Source of the DNA: Gemmatimonadota bacterium
Lineage (GTDB): Bacteria > Gemmatimonadota > Gemmatimonadetes > Gemmatimonadales > Gemmatimonadaceae
Length of the DNA stretch: 5,228 nucleotides
NCBI GenBank assembly: GCA_947475795.1
Contig: CANJOX010000258.1
Span: 1-5,228 of the forward strand
Direction: 5' to 3'
Shown: in pieces, positions 1 through 5,228 of the stretch
Layout: every line of letters begins with the position of its first letter
Numbering within the stretch: the first letter of the stretch is position 1
Made by a program: the position numbers and the translations under genes
The notes under the pieces: model-generated
Databases searched by the model: none
What the model was told of the DNA's origin: nothing
Seen by the model: only the letters and a program-made list of their open reading frames with translations

Positions 1-1185
1 CGACGCGCCTTCGCGCGCCAGCACGCCGTAGCGGCCGTCGGGTGAGACCGTCACGTCGTTGATCGTGCGGGCGTCGATCTTGATCGAGTCCGTCTTCACG
101 ATGTTGTTCATGTCCGTGATGTCGAACACCATGCCGTACCCGTCGCCGCCCCAGGTGCCCACCAGGCAGTAGTCGCGGCCATCCTTGCCGGTCCACGGCC
201 AGAGGTCCGACGTGGCGGTCGTGGCGATGCTGCCGCGGCCGGTCACCGTGATGCGGCGTACCACGTCACGCGGCTTCGCCTCGAGCACTTTGCGCGCCGT
301 CACGTTGCCCGACTGCGCGAGCAGCGTGAAGCGGCCGGGATAGTTGGGGGTGAACCGCCCCCAGTCGATGATGCCGGGGCCGCCCGGGGCCACCGTGGTG
401 TCGTCCGGGGTATAGACGTAGCTCCACGTGATCACGGCGTCTTTCACCGGAGCGCCACTGGCCGTTCTGGCCGTGGCGTTCAGGCGCACCACCTGCCCGG
501 TGAGGATCACATCTTCCTTGATGTCGAGCGCGATCGACGACACGGGGTTGGTCGTGATCGTATAGCTCTTCCGTGACACCACCCCTTCGGACTCCGCGCT
601 GATCACCACCGTGCCGGCCTTGAGCGCCGTCACGGTGCCGAAGCGGTCCACCGTGGCCACCGTCGGCGCGCTGCTGCGCCACGTGGGAATCAGGCCGGGG
701 CGCGGTGTGCCGTCCGCGTGCGTGCCCTCGGCTTTGTGCCCGATCGCAATGCCCGTGTACAGGCGCCCCGAGTCGGCAAGAATTGCGATCTTCGAGAGCG
801 CCGGCCACGTGACCAGCACCGGGATGTCCAGCGTGATCGGACCGTTCGCACCGGCCGCCGTGGCGGTGGCCGTGAACGAACCGGCGCGGAACGCCTGCAC
901 CCGACCGTCCGCGAACGCGACCGCCTGACGCGGGCCACCCACACGCACCACGGCGTCTGCGATCACGGCGCCGGCGGCATCGTAGGCTGTGACGGTGAAC
1001 GGCTGGGAGTCACCCGCCCGGATCGTGACCTTGGCCGGTTCTGCCACCAGTCGGGCCACGGGTCGGTTCGCCGCGGCGGCGCCCTGCGCGCCGAGCGGTG
1101 CCACGACAACGAGACCCACCAGCGGGGGCATGGTCAACAGCAAGGCCGCGGTCGTGACGAACCGGCGGGTGCGCGCTACGTTCAT
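1..1185 (-). CDS. Secreted Ig-like domain / LVIVD-type beta-propeller protein (C-terminus beyond left edge)
   Basis: Reading the minus strand from the ATG at 1185 gives 395 uninterrupted codons to the window edge, with no stop. Residues 1-33 form a signal peptide: Arg-rich start, hydrophobic stretch LLTMPPLVGLVVVAPL, and GA before Q34. Three beta-sandwich units follow. Unit 1 covers about 44-127. Unit 2 covers about 130-212 and carries the classic bacterial Ig-like (Big_2) pattern W-R-S-S-A-P-T-V-A-T-V-D, G-T-V-T-A-L-K-A-G-T. Unit 3 covers about 214-300. From about 309 the sequence changes to an LVIVD/choice-of-anchor-B-like propeller, with YCLVGTWGG, VFDITDMNN and ARTINDVTVSPDGRYGVLAR at 336-391. 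The gene is divergent from the YVTN-type propeller gene, with 45 bp between start codons. A GGAGAG sequence 8 nt upstream supports the start. Adhesion or surface display would suit such architectures, but the ligand is unknown. The domain calls are secure in type; the exact boundaries are estimates. Confidence 0.9.
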   Translation of the reverse strand, partial: MNVARTRRFVTTAALLLTMPPLVGLVVVAPLGAQGAAAANRPVARLVAEPAKVTIRAGDSQPFTVTAYDAAGAVIADAVVRVGGPRQAVAFADGRVQAFRAGSFTATATAAGANGPITLDIPVLVTWPALSKIAILADSGRLYTGIAIGHKAEGTHADGTPRPGLIPTWRSSAPTVATVDRFGTVTALKAGTVVISAESEGVVSRKSYTITTNPVSSIALDIKEDVILTGQVVRLNATARTASGAPVKDAVITWSYVYTPDDTTVAPGGPGIIDWGRFTPNYPGRFTLLAQSGNVTARKVLEAKPRDVVRRITVTGRGSIATTATSDLWPWTGKDGRDYCLVGTWGGDGYGMVFDITDMNNIVKTDSIKIDARTINDVTVSPDGRYGVLAREGAS

Positions 1186-1230
1186 ATACAGTTCTCTCCA
1201 GTGGGATGGATCCTGCCGAGCCCCGCCATC
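1186..1230. promoter_or_regulatory. Divergent intergenic spacer between two secreted propeller genes
   Basis: Only 45 bp separate the two divergent start codons, so at least one promoter must overlap the 5' end of the opposing gene. On the plus strand TATACA at 1185-1190 resembles a -10 hexamer and would leave a leader of about 35 nt before the ATG at 1231. No convincing -35 element is visible at the usual spacing upstream, where the DNA is GC-rich coding sequence. No clear inverted-repeat operator was seen. The spacing itself is observed; the promoter assignment is weak. Confidence 0.3.
1194..1199 (-). promoter_or_regulatory. Ribosome binding site of the Ig-like/LVIVD gene
   Basis: On the minus strand GGAGAG lies 8 nt before the ATG at 1185. 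This is a near-consensus Shine-Dalgarno sequence at ideal spacing and fixes the start of the leftward gene. Confidence 0.75.
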
Positions 1231-2556
1231 ATGCCTGTCGCCTCACCCCCCCGCAAGACATGGCGTCCCAGCCACGGGGCCGCCACGCGCGGCCTTGCGC
1301 GGTTGGCCGTCGTGGCGACGCTGTCCGTTACGCCCACGCTTCTCTCGGCGCAGGCCGCCGCGGTGAAGGGTCCCACGGCCGACTACTGGGTGTACGTCGG
1401 CGCTGAGTCGGCCGATCGCATCTACCGGGTGCGCTTCGGTCCGGCGGGGACGGTGGTCGAGAAGAGCATCGCCATCGGGGAACTCGCCGCGGAAATGGAG
1501 GGGCCGCATGGCCTCGCGATCTCCGCCGATGGGAAGTACCTGCACATGACCACCGGCCACGGCTTTCCGGACGGCAAGTACTGGCGCTACGAGTTGGGCC
1601 CGGACACGCTCGTCGCCCCCGGCCTGTTGCTCGGCAATTTCCCGGCGTCAATCGACGTCACGCCCGACGGGCTCTACGCGCTGTCGGTGAATTTCAATCT
1701 GCACGGCGACATGATCCCGTCCACCGTGTCGGTGATCTACACCCCCAACGCCACTGAAATCGCGCGCATCGTGACCTGCACCATGCCGCACGGCAGCCGC
1801 GTGGCGCCCAACGGCATGCACCAGTACTCCACGTGCATGATGGATGACCAGCTCGTGGAAGTGGACACGCGCACGTTCGCGGTGTCGCGCCGCTTCTCGC
1901 TGGCGAAGGGCAAGGAAGGCGCGCTGCCGCTGTCGACCGTGAACACCATGGCCGGCATGGATCACGCCGCGATGGACCACAGCGCGCACGCTATGGCGAC
2001 TGCTACGGCGCCCGCGATGGCGACCGCCGCAGCAACGAAGGCCGCGGGCCCCACGGTCGATCCGGCACAGATGGGACGTGTGGCGATGGGCCTCGAAAAG
2101 CACGAGATGGCCCCGGCCTCCTGTTCTCCCACCTGGGCGCAGCCCTCGGCTGACGGCGCGAAAATCTACGTGGCTTGCAACAAGGCCGACGAAATTCTCG
2201 AGGTCGATACCAAGGGGTGGGTGGTGTCGCGCCGCTTCAAGACCGGCCGCGGCGTGTACAATCTCGCCGTCACCGCCGATGGGCGGACGCTCGTGGCCAC
2301 GCTCAAGCAGGGCAACATGGTCGAGCTGTTCGACCTCGTGTCGGGCGCCAGCGTCGCGCAGCTCCCCACCTCCAACCGGCTCGCGCACGGCGTCACGGTG
2401 AGCAGCGATTCGCGCTATGCGTTCGTGAGCAGTGAAGGGCAGGGGGCTCAGCCGGGCAAGGTCGATGTCATCGACCTCGTGGCGCGCACCAAAGTCGGCA
2501 CCGCCGATGTCGGCCAGCAGGCCAGTGGCATCGCGTTCTGGAAGATGAGCCAGTGA
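1231..2556 (+). CDS. Secreted YVTN/YncE-like seven-bladed beta-propeller with Met/His-rich insert
   Basis: The product is 441 residues. RKTWRPSHGAATRGLARL followed by a hydrophobic run and LLSA before Q36 or nearby marks a signal peptide. The mature chain has propeller repeats with the SADGK/TPDGL/TADGR/SSDSR turn typical of YVTN or YncE-like proteins. I count seven blades, starting near residues 48, 90, 138, 184, 297, 342 and 384, with C-terminal ASGIAFW probably closing the ring. Between blades 4 and 5 lies an Ala/Met/His-rich insert (about 222-296) containing MAGMDHAAMDHSAHAM at 240-255. PHG or AHG recurs at the head of blades 2, 4 and 7 (H93, H187, H386), and C183, C202, C298 and C316 are present. 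The start has only a weak GAG at 1218-1220; in-frame GTG 1201 is an alternative. The open frame extends back to 718, but that part is antisense to the Ig-like gene. The gene ends 9 nt before tyrA. Metal binding is an inference and the substrate is unknown. Confidence 0.88.
   Translation: MPVASPPRKTWRPSHGAATRGLARLAVVATLSVTPTLLSAQAAAVKGPTADYWVYVGAESADRIYRVRFGPAGTVVEKSIAIGELAAEMEGPHGLAISADGKYLHMTTGHGFPDGKYWRYELGPDTLVAPGLLLGNFPASIDVTPDGLYALSVNFNLHGDMIPSTVSVIYTPNATEIARIVTCTMPHGSRVAPNGMHQYSTCMMDDQLVEVDTRTFAVSRRFSLAKGKEGALPLSTVNTMAGMDHAAMDHSAHAMATATAPAMATAAATKAAGPTVDPAQMGRVAMGLEKHEMAPASCSPTWAQPSADGAKIYVACNKADEILEVDTKGWVVSRRFKTGRGVYNLAVTADGRTLVATLKQGNMVELFDLVSGASVAQLPTSNRLAHGVTVSSDSRYAFVSSEGQGAQPGKVDVIDLVARTKVGTADVGQQASGIAFWKMSQ
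1881..1896 (+). repeat. 16-nt direct repeat, copy 1 (blade 4)
   Basis: GGTGTCGCGCCGCTTC recurs exactly at 2223-2238, 342 nt downstream. It encodes VSRRF in the last strand of propeller blades 4 and 5, where LVEVDTRTFAVSRRF matches ILEVDTKGWVVSRRF. This fits duplication or conversion between blades rather than a mobile or regulatory repeat. Confidence 0.6.
1948..2025 (+). other. Met/His-rich insert in the propeller protein (possible copper-binding loop)
   Basis: Codons 240-265 of the propeller gene encode M240, M243, H245, M248, H250, H253, M255 and M263 in an otherwise Ala/Thr-rich, probably unstructured loop between blades 4 and 5. MDHSAHAM-like strings resemble Met/His motifs of periplasmic copper-resistance proteins such as the CopA/PcoA multicopper oxidases. 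The composition is directly visible. Copper binding is inferred by analogy and may not apply to this fold. Confidence 0.5.
2223..2238 (+). repeat. 16-nt direct repeat, copy 2 (blade 5)
   Basis: This is an exact copy of the 16-mer at 1881-1896, in the same reading frame, encoding VSRRF at the end of blade 5 of the propeller. Confidence 0.6.
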
Positions 2557-2565
2557 GACGGGTGC

Positions 2566-3699
2566 GTGGCTGACACGCCGCGGCCGCTCCCCGTGGTGCG
2601 CGCCATGATCGACGCGCTCGATCGTGACCTGCTGCAGATCATGGCCAAGCGCATGGCGCTCGTCTCCGAGGTCGCCGCGTATAAGCGTCAGCACGGGCTC
2701 CGCATTCGCGATGCGGCGCGGGAGCGCGAGGTGTTGCGTGACCGCCAGGAGCGCGCCTCGGAGCTCGGGCTCCCCGCGGAGGAGATCGAGTCGATCTTCC
2801 GGTTGCTGCTGCGCTCCAGCCGCGATCATCAGGCCGCCCTGCGCGCCGAGGTGCCGGTCGATGCCGAGCCGCGCACGGTGGCCATCGTCGGTGGGCAGGG
2901 ACGCATCGGGCGCGTGATGGCGCGCCTCTTCGGCGATCTCGGTCATCGCATTCTCATCGTCGACATCGACACCGCGCTCAGCGCCGCCGAGGCGGCCGCG
3001 GTGGCCGATGTCGTGATCGTGAGCGTGCCCATCGACGTCACGGCGACCGTGATTCAGGCGGTGGGGCCACATGTGCGCCCCGAATCGTTGCTCATGGATG
3101 TGACGAGCCTCAAGGAGGCGCCGGTGCAGGCCATGCTGGCCTCGACGTCGGCCAGTGTGGTGGGGACACACCCCATGTTCGGCCCCAGCGTGCACACGCT
3201 GCAGGGGCAGCGCGTCGTGCTGTGCCGTGCGCGCGGTGACGCGTGGGGCGACTGGGTGGCGCAGTCGTTCGCCGCCCGCGGGCTGGTGGTCACGGAAAGC
3301 ACGGCGTCCCAGCACGATCGCGCCATGTCGGTGGTGCAGGTTCTCACACACTTCCAGACGCAGGTGCAGGGGCTCACGCTGAGCCGTCTGGGCGTCCCGC
3401 TCGCCGAAACGATGCCGTTCACATCGCCGGCGTATCTGCTCGAGCTGTACGTGGCCGCGCGTCACTTCGCGCAGGATCCGGCGTTGTACGGTGCGATCGA
3501 GATGGGTAATCCGCGCACGGCGGAGATCACGGCCGCGTTCGGCGCGTCGGTGCAGGAGGTCGCGGACGTGCTCGCCCGCGGCGATCAGGCCGCGTTCGCC
3601 CGGCTCTTCGCGGATGTCCGCACCTTCTTCGGCGACTTCACCGCCGAAGCGCTCGAGCAGTCCAGTTTTCTCATCGATCGCATCGTCGAGCGCAATTAG
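2566..3699 (+). CDS. tyrA: Bifunctional chorismate mutase / prephenate dehydrogenase (T-protein)
   Basis: This 377-residue cytoplasmic enzyme converts chorismate to prephenate and then, with NAD+, to 4-hydroxyphenylpyruvate for tyrosine. Length and domain order match E. coli TyrA (373 aa). Residues 1-91 are an AroQ-type mutase. R12, R29, K40, D49, R52, E53, S85 and Q89 fall at the spacing of the E. coli PheA mutase active-site residues R11, R28, K39, D48, R51, E52, S84 and Q88. A short linker leads to the dehydrogenase: Rossmann motif VAIVGGQGRIGR (105-116), VIVSVPIDVT (150-159), GTHPMFGP with H202 (E. coli catalytic H197), QHDRAM, THF, and R299 in AARHFAQDP (E. coli prephenate-binding R294). 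The GTG start is chosen because the next candidate ATG, at 2605, would remove R12. The upstream SD is weak (GAGACGGG overlapping the preceding stop), and the 9-nt gap suggests translational coupling to the propeller gene. Comparisons use recalled E. coli sequences. No truncation is seen. Confidence 0.96.
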   Translation: MADTPRPLPVVRAMIDALDRDLLQIMAKRMALVSEVAAYKRQHGLRIRDAAREREVLRDRQERASELGLPAEEIESIFRLLLRSSRDHQAALRAEVPVDAEPRTVAIVGGQGRIGRVMARLFGDLGHRILIVDIDTALSAAEAAAVADVVIVSVPIDVTATVIQAVGPHVRPESLLMDVTSLKEAPVQAMLASTSASVVGTHPMFGPSVHTLQGQRVVLCRARGDAWGDWVAQSFAARGLVVTESTASQHDRAMSVVQVLTHFQTQVQGLTLSRLGVPLAETMPFTSPAYLLELYVAARHFAQDPALYGAIEMGNPRTAEITAAFGASVQEVADVLARGDQAAFARLFADVRTFFGDFTAEALEQSSFLIDRIVERN

Positions 3700-3743
3700 C
3701 GGCGATGCCGGTGCCGTCCGATCCTGTCTCTTCTCACGCTTAC

Positions 3744-3747
3744 GGAG
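3744..3747 (+). promoter_or_regulatory. Ribosome binding site of the SodC-like gene
   Basis: GGAG lies 5 nt before the ATG at 3753. This favours 3753 over the in-frame ATG at 3705, which has no SD and would add 16 residues in front of the signal peptide. Confidence 0.7.
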
Positions 3748-3752
3748 TGCTG

Positions 3753-4196
3753 ATGACCCGCCACACGCGCCTTCGCTGGATTGCCCTGAGTGCCGCCCTC
3801 GTGGGTCACACCGCGGTGCTGTTCGCGCTCGCCCGGCCGATCACCGACTACGCGGCCACGATCGCGGGCAAGGATGGCCGCAAGGTGCATGGCACCGCCG
3901 TGGTGACGCCCACCAAGGATGGCACGGGGACGGAGGTGTCGGTCACGCTCGATGACGACACGCCGGGGGCCACCCGTCCGTGGCACATCCACACGGGCAG
4001 CTGCGAGAAGGCGGGCGGCGTGGTCGGCGGGGGACGCGCCTACGCGCCCATCGCGATCGATGACAAGGGGCACGGCACCGGCAAGGCCACGCTCGCCGTC
4101 GCGCTGGCCGACACCACCGCCTACTACGTGAACATCCACGATGCCGCGGCGGCGATGGGCATCATCGCCGCCTGCGGTGATCTCAAAAAGAAGTAG
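3753..4196 (+). CDS. Small secreted SodC/CHRD-like beta-sandwich protein, probably not a standard Cu/Zn SOD
   Basis: The product is 147 residues. MTRHTRLRW followed by a hydrophobic run to about A27 looks like a signal peptide or N-terminal anchor. The rest resembles the Cu/Zn superoxide dismutase (SodC) fold and also CHRD domains: GTAVVTPTKDGTGTEVSVTL, then WHIHTGSC (H78, H80, C84), YYVNIHD (H129) and AACGDL (C141). In SodC, HxH and a late His bind copper, and Cys residues at comparable places form a disulfide. Here only 12 residues separate H129 from C141, so the electrostatic loop is missing. The zinc-ligand His/Asp set is not recognisable, and the Arg before the final ACG-type motif is replaced by Ala. 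The C-terminus is KKK. The gene lies 53 nt after tyrA in the same direction, with no terminator between, so it is probably co-transcribed. Dismutase activity is doubtful; copper or other ligand binding remains possible. A longer ATG start at 3705 exists. Confidence 0.82.
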   Translation: MTRHTRLRWIALSAALVGHTAVLFALARPITDYAATIAGKDGRKVHGTAVVTPTKDGTGTEVSVTLDDDTPGATRPWHIHTGSCEKAGGVVGGGRAYAPIAIDDKGHGTGKATLAVALADTTAYYVNIHDAAAAMGIIAACGDLKKK

Positions 4197-4198
4197 CG

Positions 4199-4774
4199 TT
4201 ACGCCGGCGGACCCAGAGGACTCGGCGCGCACCCGGTGCGCTGCCGGGTGTAGCTGAGCGCCGCGATCATCCATGTGCCGCGCTGACGGACCAGCGTGAA
4301 CACGTCGGTGCCGCAGTGCGAGAACACGCCATCCCGGTAGAAGTCGTACGGCGTATGTACCTCCGCGAGTGACCCGTGCAGGATCACGGTGGGGCTCCAC
4401 ATGCGCTCGAGATACCGCTCCGTGCCCTGCGGCAGCGTGCGATAGAAATCGGTGTCCGTGGTCAGGCTCGCACCTCCGGTGCCGCCGGCCGGATCGGCGA
4501 TGGCCACGAACAGCGCGCCCGGCACCAGCAGCGGGCGCGCCGCCGCAGTGTCCCGGGCTGAGATCGCGGCCAGCATGCGCACCGCCACGCCGATCACGCT
4601 CGCGCTGTCGGCGGCGCGGCTGGGAACCGCCGCCTGCGCCCGGGCCCCACGGCCCGGCAGGAGCATGGTCGCGAGCAGAAGGGGCGCCAGCCGGAGGGGC
4701 GCCGGCAAGATGCCGGTCGCGGCACGCCGCGTGAACCAACGGGTCAACCAGCCGATCGTGGGGTAGCATGGCAC
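4199..4774 (-). CDS. Secreted NTF2-like (SnoaL/DUF4440-type) protein
   Basis: The product is 191 residues from a GTG start, which has GGAGA 8 nt upstream. An ATG at 4769 is in another frame. A long N-region with several Arg precedes the hydrophobic LRLAPLLLATMLLP and an A-R-A site before Q47, so export is likely. Residues about 57-177 look like a cone-shaped NTF2-like domain: helix SVIGVAVRMLAAISARDTAAARPLL, then GALFVAIAD, strand SPTVILHGSLAEVHTPYDFY and the closing FTLVRQRGTWMIAALSYTRQ, as in nuclear-transport-factor-2-family or DUF4440 proteins. C154 and C182 could pair. Such domains can be enzymes or binding modules; no specific active site is evident, so no function is assigned. The stop codon faces the SodC-like stop with 2 nt between, and the 5' end is divergent from the gene at 4818. 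Confidence 0.85.
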   Translation of the reverse strand: MPCYPTIGWLTRWFTRRAATGILPAPLRLAPLLLATMLLPGRGARAQAAVPSRAADSASVIGVAVRMLAAISARDTAAARPLLVPGALFVAIADPAGGTGGASLTTDTDFYRTLPQGTERYLERMWSPTVILHGSLAEVHTPYDFYRDGVFSHCGTDVFTLVRQRGTWMIAALSYTRQRTGCAPSPLGPPA

Positions 4775-4782
4775 GGGATGTG

Positions 4783-4787
4783 TCTCC
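4783..4787 (-). promoter_or_regulatory. Ribosome binding site of the NTF2-like gene
   Basis: On the minus strand GGAGA lies 8 nt before the GTG at 4774, which decides this non-ATG start. The site sits inside the very short divergent spacer shared with the rightward gene. Confidence 0.75.
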
Positions 4788-4817
4788 GCTGAAGGAATGC
4801 CGATAACTTATCCGACT

Positions 4818-5228
4818 ATGTCCACATCACACGCCTCCGTCCCACCGCGCGCCGCGCATCGCGCCCTCCGCCGGGCACTCGGGGCGGCGCTGCTGCTCCC
4901 CTTCCTCACCACGTCGGTCCATGCGCAGGTCCGTCGGACCATCCGTGACCGTGCGGCGCAGGACAAAGAGCGCGCGGCAGCTTCCCCGCGGACGCTGCAG
5001 GGCCTCGCCGTGATCGACGGCGTGGTCACTGACACGTTGCTGCGCCCGCTTGCCTCGGCCGATGTGTCGGTCGTGGGCACCAACGCCCGCGTGATCACCA
5101 GCGACAACGGGCGGTTTCGCATGCTGCAGGTGCCGGCGGGGCAGTACCTGCTCGTGGTCCGGCGCATCGGCTACGCACCCACGTCGGGGATCATCGAGGT
5201 CCCCGAGGCCGATACCATGCGCCTCGCC
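4818..5228 (+). CDS. Secreted protein with carboxypeptidase-regulatory-like domain (C-terminus beyond right edge)
   Basis: An open frame of 137 codons runs from the ATG at 4818 to the window edge without a stop. Residues 1-36 form a signal peptide: Arg-rich RAAHRALRRALG, hydrophobic AALLLPFL, and V-H-A before Q37. A charged linker (about 38-60) follows. From about 63 the sequence is a carboxypeptidase-regulatory-like (CarboxypepD_reg) beta-sandwich: IDGVVTDTLLRPLASADVSV, the GTNARVITSDNGRF turn and LQVPAGQYLLVVRRIGY. Such domains occur at the N-terminus of TonB-dependent receptors and other envelope proteins. The part in view does not show which kind this is. The start is uncertain. ATG 4797 is in frame but GAAGGA abuts it directly, and ATG 4818 has that SD 21 nt away, so leaderless or weak initiation is possible. 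The gene is divergent from the NTF2-like gene, with 43 bp between start codons, or 22 bp if 4797 is used. Confidence 0.85.
   Translation, partial: MSTSHASVPPRAAHRALRRALGAALLLPFLTTSVHAQVRRTIRDRAAQDKERAAASPRTLQGLAVIDGVVTDTLLRPLASADVSVVGTNARVITSDNGRFRMLQVPAGQYLLVVRRIGYAPTSGIIEVPEADTMRLA

Noticed and set aside
266..944. Plus- and minus-strand open frames of 84-180 codons inside the left-hand region
   Set aside because: They are shadows of the Ig-like gene, whose frame runs from 1185 through the window edge with coherent domains.
718..1230. In-frame N-terminal extension of the propeller ORF by 171 codons
   Set aside because: It is antisense to the well-supported Ig-like gene, is Arg/His-rich and without domain character, and would bury a clear signal peptide that begins at 1231.
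2605..2607. ATG as the start of tyrA
   Set aside because: It would remove R12, the first catalytic Arg of the chorismate mutase domain. The GTG at 2566 keeps the full active site.
1648..3465. 605-codon minus-strand open frame across the propeller and tyrA genes
   Set aside because: It is antisense to two confidently identified genes, with a His/Arg/Gly-rich translation typical of the complement of GC-biased codons. It has no recognisable domain or signal.
3700..3710. Small inverted repeat CGGC-GAT-GCCG after the tyrA stop
   Set aside because: A 4-bp stem with a 3-nt loop and no following T-run is too small for an intrinsic terminator and is expected by chance in GC-rich DNA.
3696..4769. 357-codon minus-strand open frame over the NTF2-like and SodC-like genes
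   Set aside because: It overlaps the NTF2-like gene in another frame and is antisense to the SodC-like gene. Its translation is low complexity, whereas the GTG-started frame has an ideal RBS, a signal peptide and an NTF2-like domain.
4808..5167. 119-codon minus-strand open frame at the right end
   Set aside because: It is antisense to the signal-peptide plus carboxypeptidase-regulatory-like gene and shows no domain features of its own.

Overview
The window is GC-rich, densely coding DNA with strongly GC-biased third codon positions. Most of its proteins are secreted and have signal peptides ending in A-x-A/Q-type sites. Bacterial Ig-like plus LVIVD-type propeller proteins, carboxypeptidase-regulatory-like domains and NTF2-like envelope proteins together suggest a Gemmatimonadota-like bacterium. 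That placement is inferred from gene content and style; there is no rRNA or other taxonomic marker. I see no tRNA, rRNA, CRISPR array, insertion sequence or clear intrinsic terminator.

Layout: (1) 1-1185, minus strand: the N-terminal 395 residues of a secreted protein with about three Ig-like domains followed by the start of an LVIVD-type beta-propeller. It is cut by the left edge. (2) A 45-bp divergent spacer at 1186-1230. (3) A plus-strand gene run: a secreted YVTN/YncE-like seven-bladed beta-propeller with a Met/His-rich insert (1231-2556); 9 nt later tyrA, encoding a bifunctional chorismate mutase/prephenate dehydrogenase (2566-3699); and 53 nt later a small secreted SodC/CHRD-like protein (3753-4196). 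(4) A convergent minus-strand gene for a secreted NTF2-like protein (4199-4774), whose stop codon lies 2 nt from that of the SodC-like gene. (5) A divergent plus-strand gene from about 4818 that runs off the right edge: a signal peptide, a charged linker and a carboxypeptidase-regulatory-like beta-sandwich.

How the genes fit together: the only gene with a firm biochemical role is tyrA, which makes 4-hydroxyphenylpyruvate for tyrosine from chorismate in the cytoplasm. The genes on either side of it in the probable operon encode exported proteins with potential metal ligands. The propeller carries a copper-protein-like Met/His loop. The SodC-like protein keeps an HxH motif, a third His and two Cys but lacks recognisable zinc ligands and the active-site Arg. 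A periplasmic copper or redox role for this pair is a hypothesis, not a demonstrated function. The two edge genes and the NTF2-like gene look like general envelope or secreted proteins of unknown role.
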